From Amycolatopsis nigrescens CSC17Ta-90 (lineage in GTDB: Bacteria; Actinomycetota; Actinomycetes; Mycobacteriales; Pseudonocardiaceae): a DNA stretch of 64,000 nt. The first letter of the stretch is position 1, and each line of letters begins with the position of its first letter. The position numbers and the translations under genes were made by a program. Below are positions 55,214 through 62,890 of this stretch, in pieces. The notes beneath the pieces were generated by a model. The model was not told the DNA's origin. It saw nothing but the letters and a program-made list of their open reading frames with translations, and did not search any database. Location of the stretch: assembly GCF_000384315.1 (NCBI RefSeq), contig NZ_ARVW01000001.1, positions 8,973,001-9,037,000 on the forward strand, written 5' to 3'.

Positions 55214-55915
55214 TCAGCCCTCGTACTTGAACCGTCCCGGCAGCTTGACCACCGACTCGTCGCGCACCCTGGTCGCCGTCCCGGAGTACTGCCCGGAGCC
55301 CTCGTTGAACAGCCAGCCGCCGAACACCTTGCCGTCCACCGGTTCCCCGACGGCCGCCGCGACCTCACCGGAGATCTGCCGGTAGGACAGCCCGTCCCAG
55401 TTCCCGGCGGCCACCGGATCGGCCGAGCGCGCCGTCGTGCCGGACAGCTTGAACAGGGTGAAGTGCACATGGGCCCCGGTGCTGCTGCCACCGCAGGGCA
55501 GCGCGTTGCCGATCGAGCCGAGCGGGGTGCCCGCCTCGACCTGCTGGCCGTCGGTGACCTGGATGCCCTCCATGTGGTAGTAGCCGGTGCGCCAGCCGTC
55601 CTCGTGGTCCACGGTCACCCAGTCGCCGCCGTCGCAGTGCTGGAGATGCGCGGTGCCGGCCAGCGGGGCGCGCACGGTGCCGTCCACCGGGTTCAGGTCG
55701 ATCGCGTTCTTCACGCCGGAGGTGCCGTCGTCGGAGTGGATGCCGGCCGAGCCGGTCTCCTGCCCGGCGGCGAACGGCAGGCCGAAAGTGGGAAACGCCG
55801 CCGCGGTCTGGTCCGCCCCCGCGGTCAGCGGCACGGCGATCAAGGTTCCGGCGAAGACCACACCTACGGCCGCCGTCCGAACCATTTGAGTGAGATTGAG
55901 CGCTGTTCTTGTCAC
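55214..55915 (-). CDS. Secreted M23A (LasA/beta-lytic type) peptidase
   Basis: A 233-aa exported metallopeptidase. Signal peptide about 1-33 (VGVVFAGTLIAVPLTAGA). Zinc ligands are placed as in LasA: His 60 in GIHSDD, Asp 73 in NAIDLNP, 13 residues apart as in LasA, and His 151 in GAHVHF; likely catalytic His 114 (GYYHME) and His 149. HSDDGTSGVKNAID and GGSSTGAHVHFTLF are the family hallmarks. It should cut peptidoglycan cross-links or other glycyl bonds in cell walls. A C-terminal region (about 180-233) is extra. GTG 55915 follows AAGGAG by eight bases. Nearby PBP and sortase genes are also cell-wall related. Confidence 0.88.
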   Translation of the reverse strand: MTRTALNLTQMVRTAAVGVVFAGTLIAVPLTAGADQTAAAFPTFGLPFAAGQETGSAGIHSDDGTSGVKNAIDLNPVDGTVRAPLAGTAHLQHCDGGDWVTVDHEDGWRTGYYHMEGIQVTDGQQVEAGTPLGSIGNALPCGGSSTGAHVHFTLFKLSGTTARSADPVAAGNWDGLSYRQISGEVAAAVGEPVDGKVFGGWLFNEGSGQYSGTATRVRDESVVKLPGRFKYEG

Positions 55916-56030
55916 TCTGAGTTCTCCTTATGCCGGGCAATACCCGTCCGAACTACCCCATTCGGATGGACAGTACGGCCAAGGAACAACAGAGGGAAAT
56001 ACGTGACGCGCGTTACCAATTACCAACCGG

Positions 56031-57509
56031 TCAGCGGCCCGACTCGCCCTTCCACCTGGCCAACCTGCCGGCGCGGTCGACCGCCCGCAGCCTTCGCTCG
56101 GTCGCGTCGCGGACCTGCTCGGTGGCGACCACCAGCAGCTGGTCCCGCTCCTGCAGCCGGCTGGTGCCCTGCGGGGTGAACCCGGTGCCCTCGCGCACCA
56201 CCAGGCTGACCGTGGCGCCGGCGGGCAGCCGCAGCTCGGACAGGTAGACGCCGTGCAGCCGCGAGCCGGGCTGGATGCGCACCTGCAGCAGCTCGGCGCC
56301 GAGCTCGTCCAGCGGCGCGGCGTCCACCTGGATCTCCTTGGCCTCGGTGTCCGCGGCGAGGCCGAGCAGCCGCGCCAGCGGCGTCAGCGTCGCGCCCTGC
56401 AACAGGGTGAGCACGATGACCAGCACGAACACCGCGTCGACCAGCTGCTGCGCGCCGGGCAGGCCGGCCGCCAGCGGGATCATCGCCAGCACGATGGGCA
56501 CCGCGCCGCGCAGCCCGGCCCAGGACAGGAACAGCTGTTCTCGCCAGGGCAGCCTGAACGGCAGCAGGGACAGCAGCACCGACAGCGGCCTGGCCAGCAG
56601 CAGCACCACCGCGCCCGCGACCAGCCCCGGCACGATGGTGGCCAGCAGCCGTTCCGGCGAGGCGAACAGGCCGAGCAGCACGAACAGGCCGATCTGCGCC
56701 AGCCAGCCGAGGCCCTCGGCGAAGGACAGGGTGTCCGACCGGTGCGGCAGCCGGGAGTTGCCGAGCACCACCCCGGCCACATAGGTGGCGAGCAGGCCGG
56801 AGGCGTGCAGCAGTTGCCCGGAGGAGTAGGCGATCACGCAGACCGCGACGGTGGCCAGCGGGTACAGCCCGGTGGCCGGCAGTGCGGCGCGGCGCAGCGC
56901 CTGCGCGCCGAGCCAGCCGAGCACCAGCCCGAGCGCCAGCCCGGCGGCGAGCTCGTAGACCACCAGCAGCGGCAGCGACCAGTCCACTGTGGTGCCGGTG
57001 GCCAGCACCACCACCGCGATGTAGGCCGGCGCGTCGTTGATTCCTGACTCGATCTCCAATGCGCCGGTCAGCCGTTTACCGATACCGGCGGACCGCAGCA
57101 CCGAGAACACCGCGGCGGCGTCGGTGGAGGAGAGCACCGCGCCCCACAGCAGCGCCATCCGCCAGTCCAGGTCGAGCAGCCAGTGCAGGGCTGCGCCGGT
57201 GACCGCGATACTGATCACCACGGCCACAGTGGACAATGCGATTCCGGCGCCCAGCGCGGGTTTCACCGCGGCCCAGCGGGTGGTCAGGCCGCCCTCGGTG
57301 AGGATCATCACCAGTGCGGCGAGGCCGAGCGACTGGGTGAGCGTGGCGTTGTCGAACTGCACGCCGAGCCCGGATTCGCCGATGAGCACGCCGATGCCGA
57401 GGTAGAGCAGCAGTGACGGCAGGCCGAGCCGAATCGACACCCGGACGGCGAGCACCGCGGCCAGCAACACCACCGCACCTGAGCCCAGCACGACCGGGAG
57501 TTCGTCCAC
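56031..57509 (-). CDS. CPA1-type K+/H+ (cation/proton) antiporter with TrkA_C domain
   Basis: A 492-aa monovalent cation/proton antiporter of the CPA1/NhaP2 group: about twelve membrane helices (about 1-385), with SLLLYLGIGVLIGESGLG, ALEIESGINDAPAYIAVV (the ion-site GINDxPA motif) and GLRGAVPIVLAMIPLAAG, followed by a cytosolic TrkA_C/RCK-C regulatory domain (about 395-480, with GSRLHGVYLSELRLPAGAT). It exports K+ or Na+ in exchange for protons and the RCK-C part may bind nucleotides. GTG 57509 is used because GGGAG is five bases upstream. Confidence 0.9.
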   Translation of the reverse strand: MDELPVVLGSGAVVLLAAVLAVRVSIRLGLPSLLLYLGIGVLIGESGLGVQFDNATLTQSLGLAALVMILTEGGLTTRWAAVKPALGAGIALSTVAVVISIAVTGAALHWLLDLDWRMALLWGAVLSSTDAAAVFSVLRSAGIGKRLTGALEIESGINDAPAYIAVVVLATGTTVDWSLPLLVVYELAAGLALGLVLGWLGAQALRRAALPATGLYPLATVAVCVIAYSSGQLLHASGLLATYVAGVVLGNSRLPHRSDTLSFAEGLGWLAQIGLFVLLGLFASPERLLATIVPGLVAGAVVLLLARPLSVLLSLLPFRLPWREQLFLSWAGLRGAVPIVLAMIPLAAGLPGAQQLVDAVFVLVIVLTLLQGATLTPLARLLGLAADTEAKEIQVDAAPLDELGAELLQVRIQPGSRLHGVYLSELRLPAGATVSLVVREGTGFTPQGTSRLQERDQLLVVATEQVRDATERRLRAVDRAGRLARWKGESGR

Positions 57510-57708
57510 CGCGTCTCCCCTCCCCACCTAGCCCTGCGGACAAGGATAAAGAGGCCCTGCCGGACGGTTCACCAGGCGGGGTGCCACCCGTCCCGACGGC
57601 CGCCTGATAAGCGAATCCCGGTCAGCAGGCCGGAAATCAGCTCAGCGTGCCCGGCTGATCACTCAGCGGCGGTGAGTTCTCCTTGCGCCACAAGGATATC
57701 GCGGAGGT

Positions 57709-59325
57709 TCAGAGCGCACCGAGGAACTTCGCCGATACCGACACCGCGGGCTTCGAGGAGTCGGCGCCTTGCAGCAGCACCGCGAAGGCGACATCCCCGC
57801 GGTAACCGGCGAACCAGCCGTTGGCCTGGGTGCCGTCGCCGTACTGCGCGGTGCCGGTCTTGCCGTAGACCTCGCCGCTGCCCTTCAGCTCGGTGGCGGT
57901 GCCCGAGGTGACCACCTCCCGCATCATCGGCCGCAGCGCGCCGAGCACCCCGGCCGGCGGCGCCTGGTACGACTGGTTCACCTGGGTGTCCAGCCCGTGC
58001 CACAGCTTCGGGGTGACCGCCTCGCCGCCGGCGACCGTGGCCGCCATCAGCGCCACTCCGAACGGGCTGGCCTGCACCTTGCCCTGGCCGATGCCGCCCT
58101 CGACCTGTTCGGCCGGGCTGCCCGCGGCCTCCACCTTGCCGGTCTCGGTGGAAATGCCCGGGATCTCGAAGTCCGCGTTCAGCCCGAACTGGCTCGCCGC
58201 CTCGGCCAGCCCGGCCGCGGGCAGTCCGGCGGCCAGCTGCGCGAAGGTGGTGTTGCACGACCGCGCGAAGGCGACGTGCAGCGGTTTCTCGCCGAGGTCG
58301 AAACCGTCGTCGTTGGGGATGGTCCGCTGGCCGATCCGTGCGCTGCCGGGACAGGGCAGCACGGTGTCCACGCCGGTCCCGCCCTGCTGGAGCACCGCCG
58401 CCGCGGTGGCGATCTTGAACGTGGAGCCGGGCGCGTAGAGGCCGGTGAACGCCTTCGGGTCGGGACCGGCCGCGGAGTTCTGCGCCACCGCCAGGATGTC
58501 CCCGCTGGACGGCTGGAGCGCGATCAGCACGGCGGGTCCCCCGGCGCCGTCCACCGCGGCCTGCGCCGCCCGCTGCGCCTTGGCGTCGAGGGTGGCGGTG
58601 AGCGGCTTGGCCGCGGCGGGGTCGCTGCCGGCCAGTGTTTCCAGCACCTCCCCGCCCGCCGAGGTCCGCACCACCGACCAGACGTCCCCGCCGTTCTCCT
58701 TGGCGACCCGGCCGAGGCCGGGCTGGAGCAGCGGCGCGAGCCCGTCCTCCGCGGGCTGCGGCCCGGCATCCTGCCAGAGCACCAGCGGCGCACCGGCCCG
58801 GTCCAGCACCGCCGGGGTGCCTGCCTTGCTGCGCCGTGCCAGCCGTTCCCCCGCGCCTAGCTTCGGATGCACCAGCGCCGGGCTCCAGTGCACCGTCCAA
58901 TGCCCTCCACCGCGCACCAGCGGCAGCGTGTTCTGGTAAGCCCATTCGCGGCCTTCGCCGAGGGTCCAGGTGACCTCGAAGGTCGCGGTGGTCTTCCCGT
59001 CGGCCACCGCGGCGACCTGTTTCAGGCTCGTCACCGCCTTGGCCTCGCCGAAAGCCTGCCGCACCTCGGCCAGGAAGGCACCGGCCGCGGCCGGGTCGTC
59101 GGTCAGCGCGCCGGCGATGGTGGCGTCACCGCGGGCGAAGGCCTGCAGGTACCGGACCGCGGTGTCCTCCGGGTCGTTCACCCCGGCCGCGGGATCGGCC
59201 TTGGCTTCGGACGCGTCCGAAGCCGGCGCGGGTGAACCGCGCAGCGCCAGCACCCCACCGGTGACGATGGCGACCATCGCGAGCGCACCGCCGATCAGCA
59301 CAGCCTTTTTCGCCGCAGGTCGCAC
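57709..59325 (-). CDS. Class B penicillin-binding protein with MecA_N-type domain
   Basis: A 538-aa bitopic D,D-transpeptidase. Membrane anchor (about 9-30), then an NTF2-like MecA_N domain (about 50-165; EDTAVRYLQAFARGD and WTVHWSPALVHPKLG), a dimerisation-like region and the transpeptidase domain (about 250-535). Catalytic motifs: SxxK in APGSTFKIATA, SxN in ARSCNTTF and KTG in YGKTGTAQYG. The MecA_N layout is that of low-affinity PBPs of Gram-positives. It cross-links peptidoglycan; a contribution to beta-lactam tolerance is inference. GTG 59325 is preferred (GGGGAG seven bases upstream); ATG 59349 is an alternative. Confidence 0.9.
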   Translation of the reverse strand: MRPAAKKAVLIGGALAMVAIVTGGVLALRGSPAPASDASEAKADPAAGVNDPEDTAVRYLQAFARGDATIAGALTDDPAAAGAFLAEVRQAFGEAKAVTSLKQVAAVADGKTTATFEVTWTLGEGREWAYQNTLPLVRGGGHWTVHWSPALVHPKLGAGERLARRSKAGTPAVLDRAGAPLVLWQDAGPQPAEDGLAPLLQPGLGRVAKENGGDVWSVVRTSAGGEVLETLAGSDPAAAKPLTATLDAKAQRAAQAAVDGAGGPAVLIALQPSSGDILAVAQNSAAGPDPKAFTGLYAPGSTFKIATAAAVLQQGGTGVDTVLPCPGSARIGQRTIPNDDGFDLGEKPLHVAFARSCNTTFAQLAAGLPAAGLAEAASQFGLNADFEIPGISTETGKVEAAGSPAEQVEGGIGQGKVQASPFGVALMAATVAGGEAVTPKLWHGLDTQVNQSYQAPPAGVLGALRPMMREVVTSGTATELKGSGEVYGKTGTAQYGDGTQANGWFAGYRGDVAFAVLLQGADSSKPAVSVSAKFLGAL

Positions 59326-59422
59326 CGATTCACTCCCCCAGAGCCGCATCCGCCGTTCACCTGCCCATCGTTGACCGGACGTCGTCGTTACCGGTGAGTT
59401 GGCAACCGACTCCTTTTCGTGA

Positions 59423-60595
59423 TCAGGCCGCCGAAATCGCGGCGCCAACCAGCACCAGCCGCAGCGCCCGTTCGGTGGCGTCGACCAGCAGCTCCCCGGC
59501 CCGCTCCAACGCCTCCGGCAGGCCGATCGGCCCGGGGAGTATCCCGGCGAACGCGTCGATCCCCTGGTCGTGCGTGCTGCGCGCGCCGCTGCCGATGGTG
59601 CCGGCCAGCGCGATCACCGGCTTGCCGTACCGCTTGGCGCGGCGGGCCACCTCGGCCGGCACCTTGCCCCGCGGCGTCTGGTCGTCGATCGCACCCTCCG
59701 CGGTGATCACCAGGTCCGCCTCGGCCAGCTGCGCGTCCAGGCCGGTCCCGTCCAGCAGCACGTCGAACCGCGGCAGCAGCTTGGCGCCGAGCACCCCGGC
59801 CAGCCCGGCGCCGAGCCCGCCGGAGGCCCCGCCGCCCGGCGCGGTGCGCAGGTCCGCGCCGCACTGGTGCTCGATCAGCTTCGCCCAGTGGTCCATGGCC
59901 GCCGAAAGGCTGTCCACCTGCTCCGGGGTCGCCCCCTTCTGCGGTCCGAAAACCCTTGCCACACCCCGTTTCCCGGTCAGCACGTTATGCGGGTTGCAGG
60001 CCACCGACAGCTCGGCGTCGGCCAGCCGTCCGTCCAAACCGGACAGATCGAGCCGGACGATCTCGGCGAGCCGGCAGGCGTCCGGGGTGACCGGGTCGCC
60101 GGACGCGTTGACGAACCGGGCGCCCAGCGCGTGCAGTGCGCCCGCGCCGCCGTCGCAGGTTCCGGAGTCGCCGCAGCCGACCAGTATCCGGCGGCAGCCC
60201 GCGTCCAGGGCCGCCCTGATCAGCTCGCCGACGCCGTAGGTGGTGGTACGCCCCGGATCGCGGGCTCCGGCCGGGACCAGCCTCAGCCCGGCCGCGGCGG
60301 CCATCTCCACCATCGCGGTGCGGGGCCCGTCCCCGCCGAGCACGGCGAAGTGCGCGGCCACCGGGTTGCCGACCGGGCCGGTGACGGTCACCGGGACCAG
60401 CTCTCCGCCGGTGGCCGCGGCCAGGGTGCGGGCCGAGCCCTCACCACCGTCCACCAGCGGCATACTGCGCACCACCGCACCGGGCACCACCCGGCGGATG
60501 CCGGCCGAGATCGCCTCGGCGACCGCCTCCGCGGCCAGTGACTCCTTGAACCCGCTCGGGGCCACTACGAAACGCACCGGGGTGCACGCGGTCAT
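59423..60595 (-). CDS. Glycerate kinase, second copy
   Basis: A 390-aa glycerate 2-kinase of the same family as 21616-22752 but diverged: FVVAPSGFKESLAAEAVAEA (Ser-Gly where copy one has Asp-Lys), RSMPLVDGGEGSARTLAA, VGCGDSGTCDGGAGALHALG, GPQKGATPEQVDSL and DLVITAEGAIDDQTPRGKVP. It lies 24 bp after the SLC13 permease gene in one operon, suggesting it phosphorylates an imported glycerate or tartronate-derived product. ATG 60595 follows GGAGGA. Whether the variant GDSGTCDGGAG keeps the same substrate is unclear. Confidence 0.9.
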   Translation of the reverse strand: MTACTPVRFVVAPSGFKESLAAEAVAEAISAGIRRVVPGAVVRSMPLVDGGEGSARTLAAATGGELVPVTVTGPVGNPVAAHFAVLGGDGPRTAMVEMAAAAGLRLVPAGARDPGRTTTYGVGELIRAALDAGCRRILVGCGDSGTCDGGAGALHALGARFVNASGDPVTPDACRLAEIVRLDLSGLDGRLADAELSVACNPHNVLTGKRGVARVFGPQKGATPEQVDSLSAAMDHWAKLIEHQCGADLRTAPGGGASGGLGAGLAGVLGAKLLPRFDVLLDGTGLDAQLAEADLVITAEGAIDDQTPRGKVPAEVARRAKRYGKPVIALAGTIGSGARSTHDQGIDAFAGILPGPIGLPEALERAGELLVDATERALRLVLVGAAISAA

Positions 60596-60619
60596 CTCTT
60601 CCTCCTCGAATCAGCCGGC

Positions 60620-62122
60620 TCAGCGCAGCGGAAGGCCGAGCGCCGGCCAGACGGTGACGGCGAAACCGAGCACGAGCAGCACGACGACCGGGCCGAGCAG
60701 CGCGGACAGCCGAAGCAAATCGGACCGGCGGTAGGTGGGCACGTCTTCCAGCGCGGAGAACAGGGCGACCGGTTTGGCCGAGGCGGGCAGGGTGTGGCAG
60801 AACCCGGCGGCCACAGTGGACGCGAAGGCCACCGCGGCCGGGTTCAGGCCGAACGCGATCGCGGGCGGGATCACCAGCGGGACGAGCACCGACGAGCGGG
60901 CCGAGCGGGACTGCAGCACCAGGTGCGCGGCGGCGCTGAGCACCACGACGGTGACCAGGAACCCAGGCGCGCCGCCCGCACCGCCGTGCCCGAATGCGAG
61001 CCCGGTCAGCCAGGCCGCCGCGCCCGACGCGGACAGCGCGGTGCCGAGTACCGCGGTGGTGGTCATGAACAGCAGCAGCGACCAGGGCACGGTGGCCAGC
61101 GCGCCGCCGACCGCGGTGGTGCCCAGCCGGGGCGCGGTGATCAGCAGCGCGCCGAGCAGCGCGACCAGTGCCGGCGCCAGGCCGTGCAGGGATTCGGTGC
61201 ACCACAACAGGACCACCGCGGCGAGCACGACCGCGGCACGTTTCTGGCCGGCACTCAGCGGCCCGGTCGCCGCCACCCCGGTACGGCCGGCAAGGTCAGT
61301 GAAGTCGCTGACGTCAAGCGACAGCGGCAGGCGGCGGTCCGCCCGGCTGGTCATCAGCAGCAGCACCAGCTCGGCGGCCAGGTGGGAGCTGAGCAGGGCG
61401 AACGGCAGGCCGAGCAGCAGCCAACGGCCGAAGCCGATCCCGGCCCCGGTCGCGCCGGCCAGCACCTGGCTGGTGATCAGGTGCGCGCCGGCGCCGATCA
61501 GGGTGGCCGCCGCGGAGAGCAGGATGACCGTGGGGAACAGCAGCGCGAGTGCACGCACCACCGACGGCCGTCCGGCCAGCGCCCTGGCCAGCGCCAGGAA
61601 CACCGGCAGCAGCAGCGCCGCCCTGCCGGAGGTAGCCGGCACGGCCAGCGCGGTGCCGGCCACGGCGACCGTGACCAGGTGCGCCAGCTGGCGCACCGAG
61701 CGCGCCCTGGCCACCAGCACCACCGCGGCCCGTTCCGGCAGCCCGGTCGCGGCCAGCCCGGCGGCCAGCACGAAGGCGCCGATCAGCAACCAGACCGTCT
61801 CACCACCGAGCGCGCCGAAGAGGGTGTCCGCGTCGATCACCCCGGTGACCACCAGCGCGACCGCGGCGAGCAGGCCGACGAAGGTGTCGTCGACGCGGGC
61901 GAACATCCAGGCCAGCACCGCCGCGGCGAAGATCACCAGCGCGATCCGCCCGTGCGGCGGCAACCCGCCCTCCTGGCCGGGCAGCACCAGGTACAGCAGA
62001 ACCAGCGCCAGCACGGCCAGCAACCCGAAACCGGCCTGCCACAGGCGTTTCCGCGAAGGCCGCGCGGTGCGCAGCGGCACGGTCGGCCGGTTCAGCGGCG
62101 CGGTGGCGGTGGTCCCGTTCAT
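60620..62122 (-). CDS. SLC13/DASS-type anion permease
   Basis: A 500-aa permease with about eleven or twelve membrane helices, of the divalent anion/sodium symporter superfamily. GGETVWLLIGAFVLAAGLAAT, ALAVPATSGRAALLLPVFLA and FASTVAAGFCHTLPASAKPV are in the positions of the two substrate-binding hairpins. Family members carry dicarboxylates, sulfate or similar anions with Na+. Since glycerate kinase follows in the same operon, glycerate or a related hydroxy acid is a likely substrate (inference). ATG 62122 follows GGAGG; in-frame GTG/ATG choices reach 62146. Family A palindrome copy 4 lies upstream. Confidence 0.87.
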   Translation of the reverse strand: MNGTTATAPLNRPTVPLRTARPSRKRLWQAGFGLLAVLALVLLYLVLPGQEGGLPPHGRIALVIFAAAVLAWMFARVDDTFVGLLAAVALVVTGVIDADTLFGALGGETVWLLIGAFVLAAGLAATGLPERAAVVLVARARSVRQLAHLVTVAVAGTALAVPATSGRAALLLPVFLALARALAGRPSVVRALALLFPTVILLSAAATLIGAGAHLITSQVLAGATGAGIGFGRWLLLGLPFALLSSHLAAELVLLLMTSRADRRLPLSLDVSDFTDLAGRTGVAATGPLSAGQKRAAVVLAAVVLLWCTESLHGLAPALVALLGALLITAPRLGTTAVGGALATVPWSLLLFMTTTAVLGTALSASGAAAWLTGLAFGHGGAGGAPGFLVTVVVLSAAAHLVLQSRSARSSVLVPLVIPPAIAFGLNPAAVAFASTVAAGFCHTLPASAKPVALFSALEDVPTYRRSDLLRLSALLGPVVVLLVLGFAVTVWPALGLPLR

Positions 62123-62183
62123 GGTGACCAGCCTCCGGCCGGACACTGAACCTTACGTGAAGCTCACATGAGAGGACCTTCAC

Positions 62184-62229
62184 CTCGTGAGTGGAAAGTG
62201 TTGCCGGAGCAACACTTTCCACTCACGAG
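62184..62229. repeat. Stop-linked palindrome, copy 4 (family A)
   Basis: Arms CTCGTGAGTGGAAAGTGTTG and its exact complement around CCGGAG. Compared with the other copies, A-to-G in the left arm is matched by T-to-C in the right arm, a compensating change that keeps the pairing. It begins one base after the TGA of the response regulator gene (62231-62233). Confidence 0.88.
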
Positions 62230-62230
62230 G

Positions 62231-62890
62231 TCAGTCGACGCGGTAGCCCATGCCGCGGACGGTCTCGATCCGGTCCGGCCCGATCTTGCGCCGCAGCGTG
62301 CGCACGTACACATCGACCACATTGGACCCGGGGTCGAAGTCGTAGCCCCAGACGTGGGAAAGGATCTGCTCCCGCGAGAGCACCTGGCCGGGATGCCGCA
62401 GGAAAAGCTCGAGCAGCGCGAACTCCCGCGCGGTCAGGTCGACGGTGCGGTCCGGGGTCTGCGCCCGGCGGGTGCGCAGGTCCAGCGAGACGTCGCCGTG
62501 TCGCAGCACGGTCACCTCCGGCCCCCGGTCCGCGGACTTCAGCCGCAGCCGCACCCTGGCCAGCAGCTCCTCGAACCGGAACGGCTTGGTCATGTAGTCG
62601 TCGGCGCCGCCTTCGAGGCCGGCCACCGTGTCCCCCACCGAGTCGCGCGCGGTCAGGATGATCACCGGCGTGGTCACCTTCGCCTGGCGCATCGACTGCA
62701 GCACGGCGAACCCGTCGCGCCGGGGCAACCCGAGGTCGAGCACCATCAGGTCGAACCCGCCGGACACCGCGTGCGCCAGCGCGGCATCCCCGTCCGCCAC
62801 CACCGTCGTGGCGAATCCGTTGGCGCGCAAGCCTTTCTCCACGAAGGAGGCGATGCGCTGCTCGTCCTCCGCGATCAGGATCCGGCCCAT
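62231..62890 (-). CDS. OmpR/PhoB-family response regulator
   Basis: A 219-aa response regulator. Receiver domain (about 1-115): LIAEDEQRIA, phospho-acceptor Asp in LMVLDLGLPRRDG, and Lys in DDYMTKPFRF. Output domain (about 125-219), a winged helix: DLTAREFALLELFLRHPGQV, LSREQILSHVWGYDFDPGSN and NVVDVYVRTLRRKIG. ATG 62890 overlaps the end of the sensor kinase gene (stop at 62875) by 16 nt, so the two are coupled. Downstream target genes are not known; the next operon is SLC13/glycerate kinase. Confidence 0.95.
   Translation of the reverse strand: MGRILIAEDEQRIASFVEKGLRANGFATTVVADGDAALAHAVSGGFDLMVLDLGLPRRDGFAVLQSMRQAKVTTPVIILTARDSVGDTVAGLEGGADDYMTKPFRFEELLARVRLRLKSADRGPEVTVLRHGDVSLDLRTRRAQTPDRTVDLTAREFALLELFLRHPGQVLSREQILSHVWGYDFDPGSNVVDVYVRTLRRKIGPDRIETVRGMGYRVD

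Noticed and set aside
57510..57708. Small ORF or regulatory RNA between the antiporter and PBP genes
   Set aside because: About 200 bp with no convincing start, ribosome site, palindrome or conserved RNA core.
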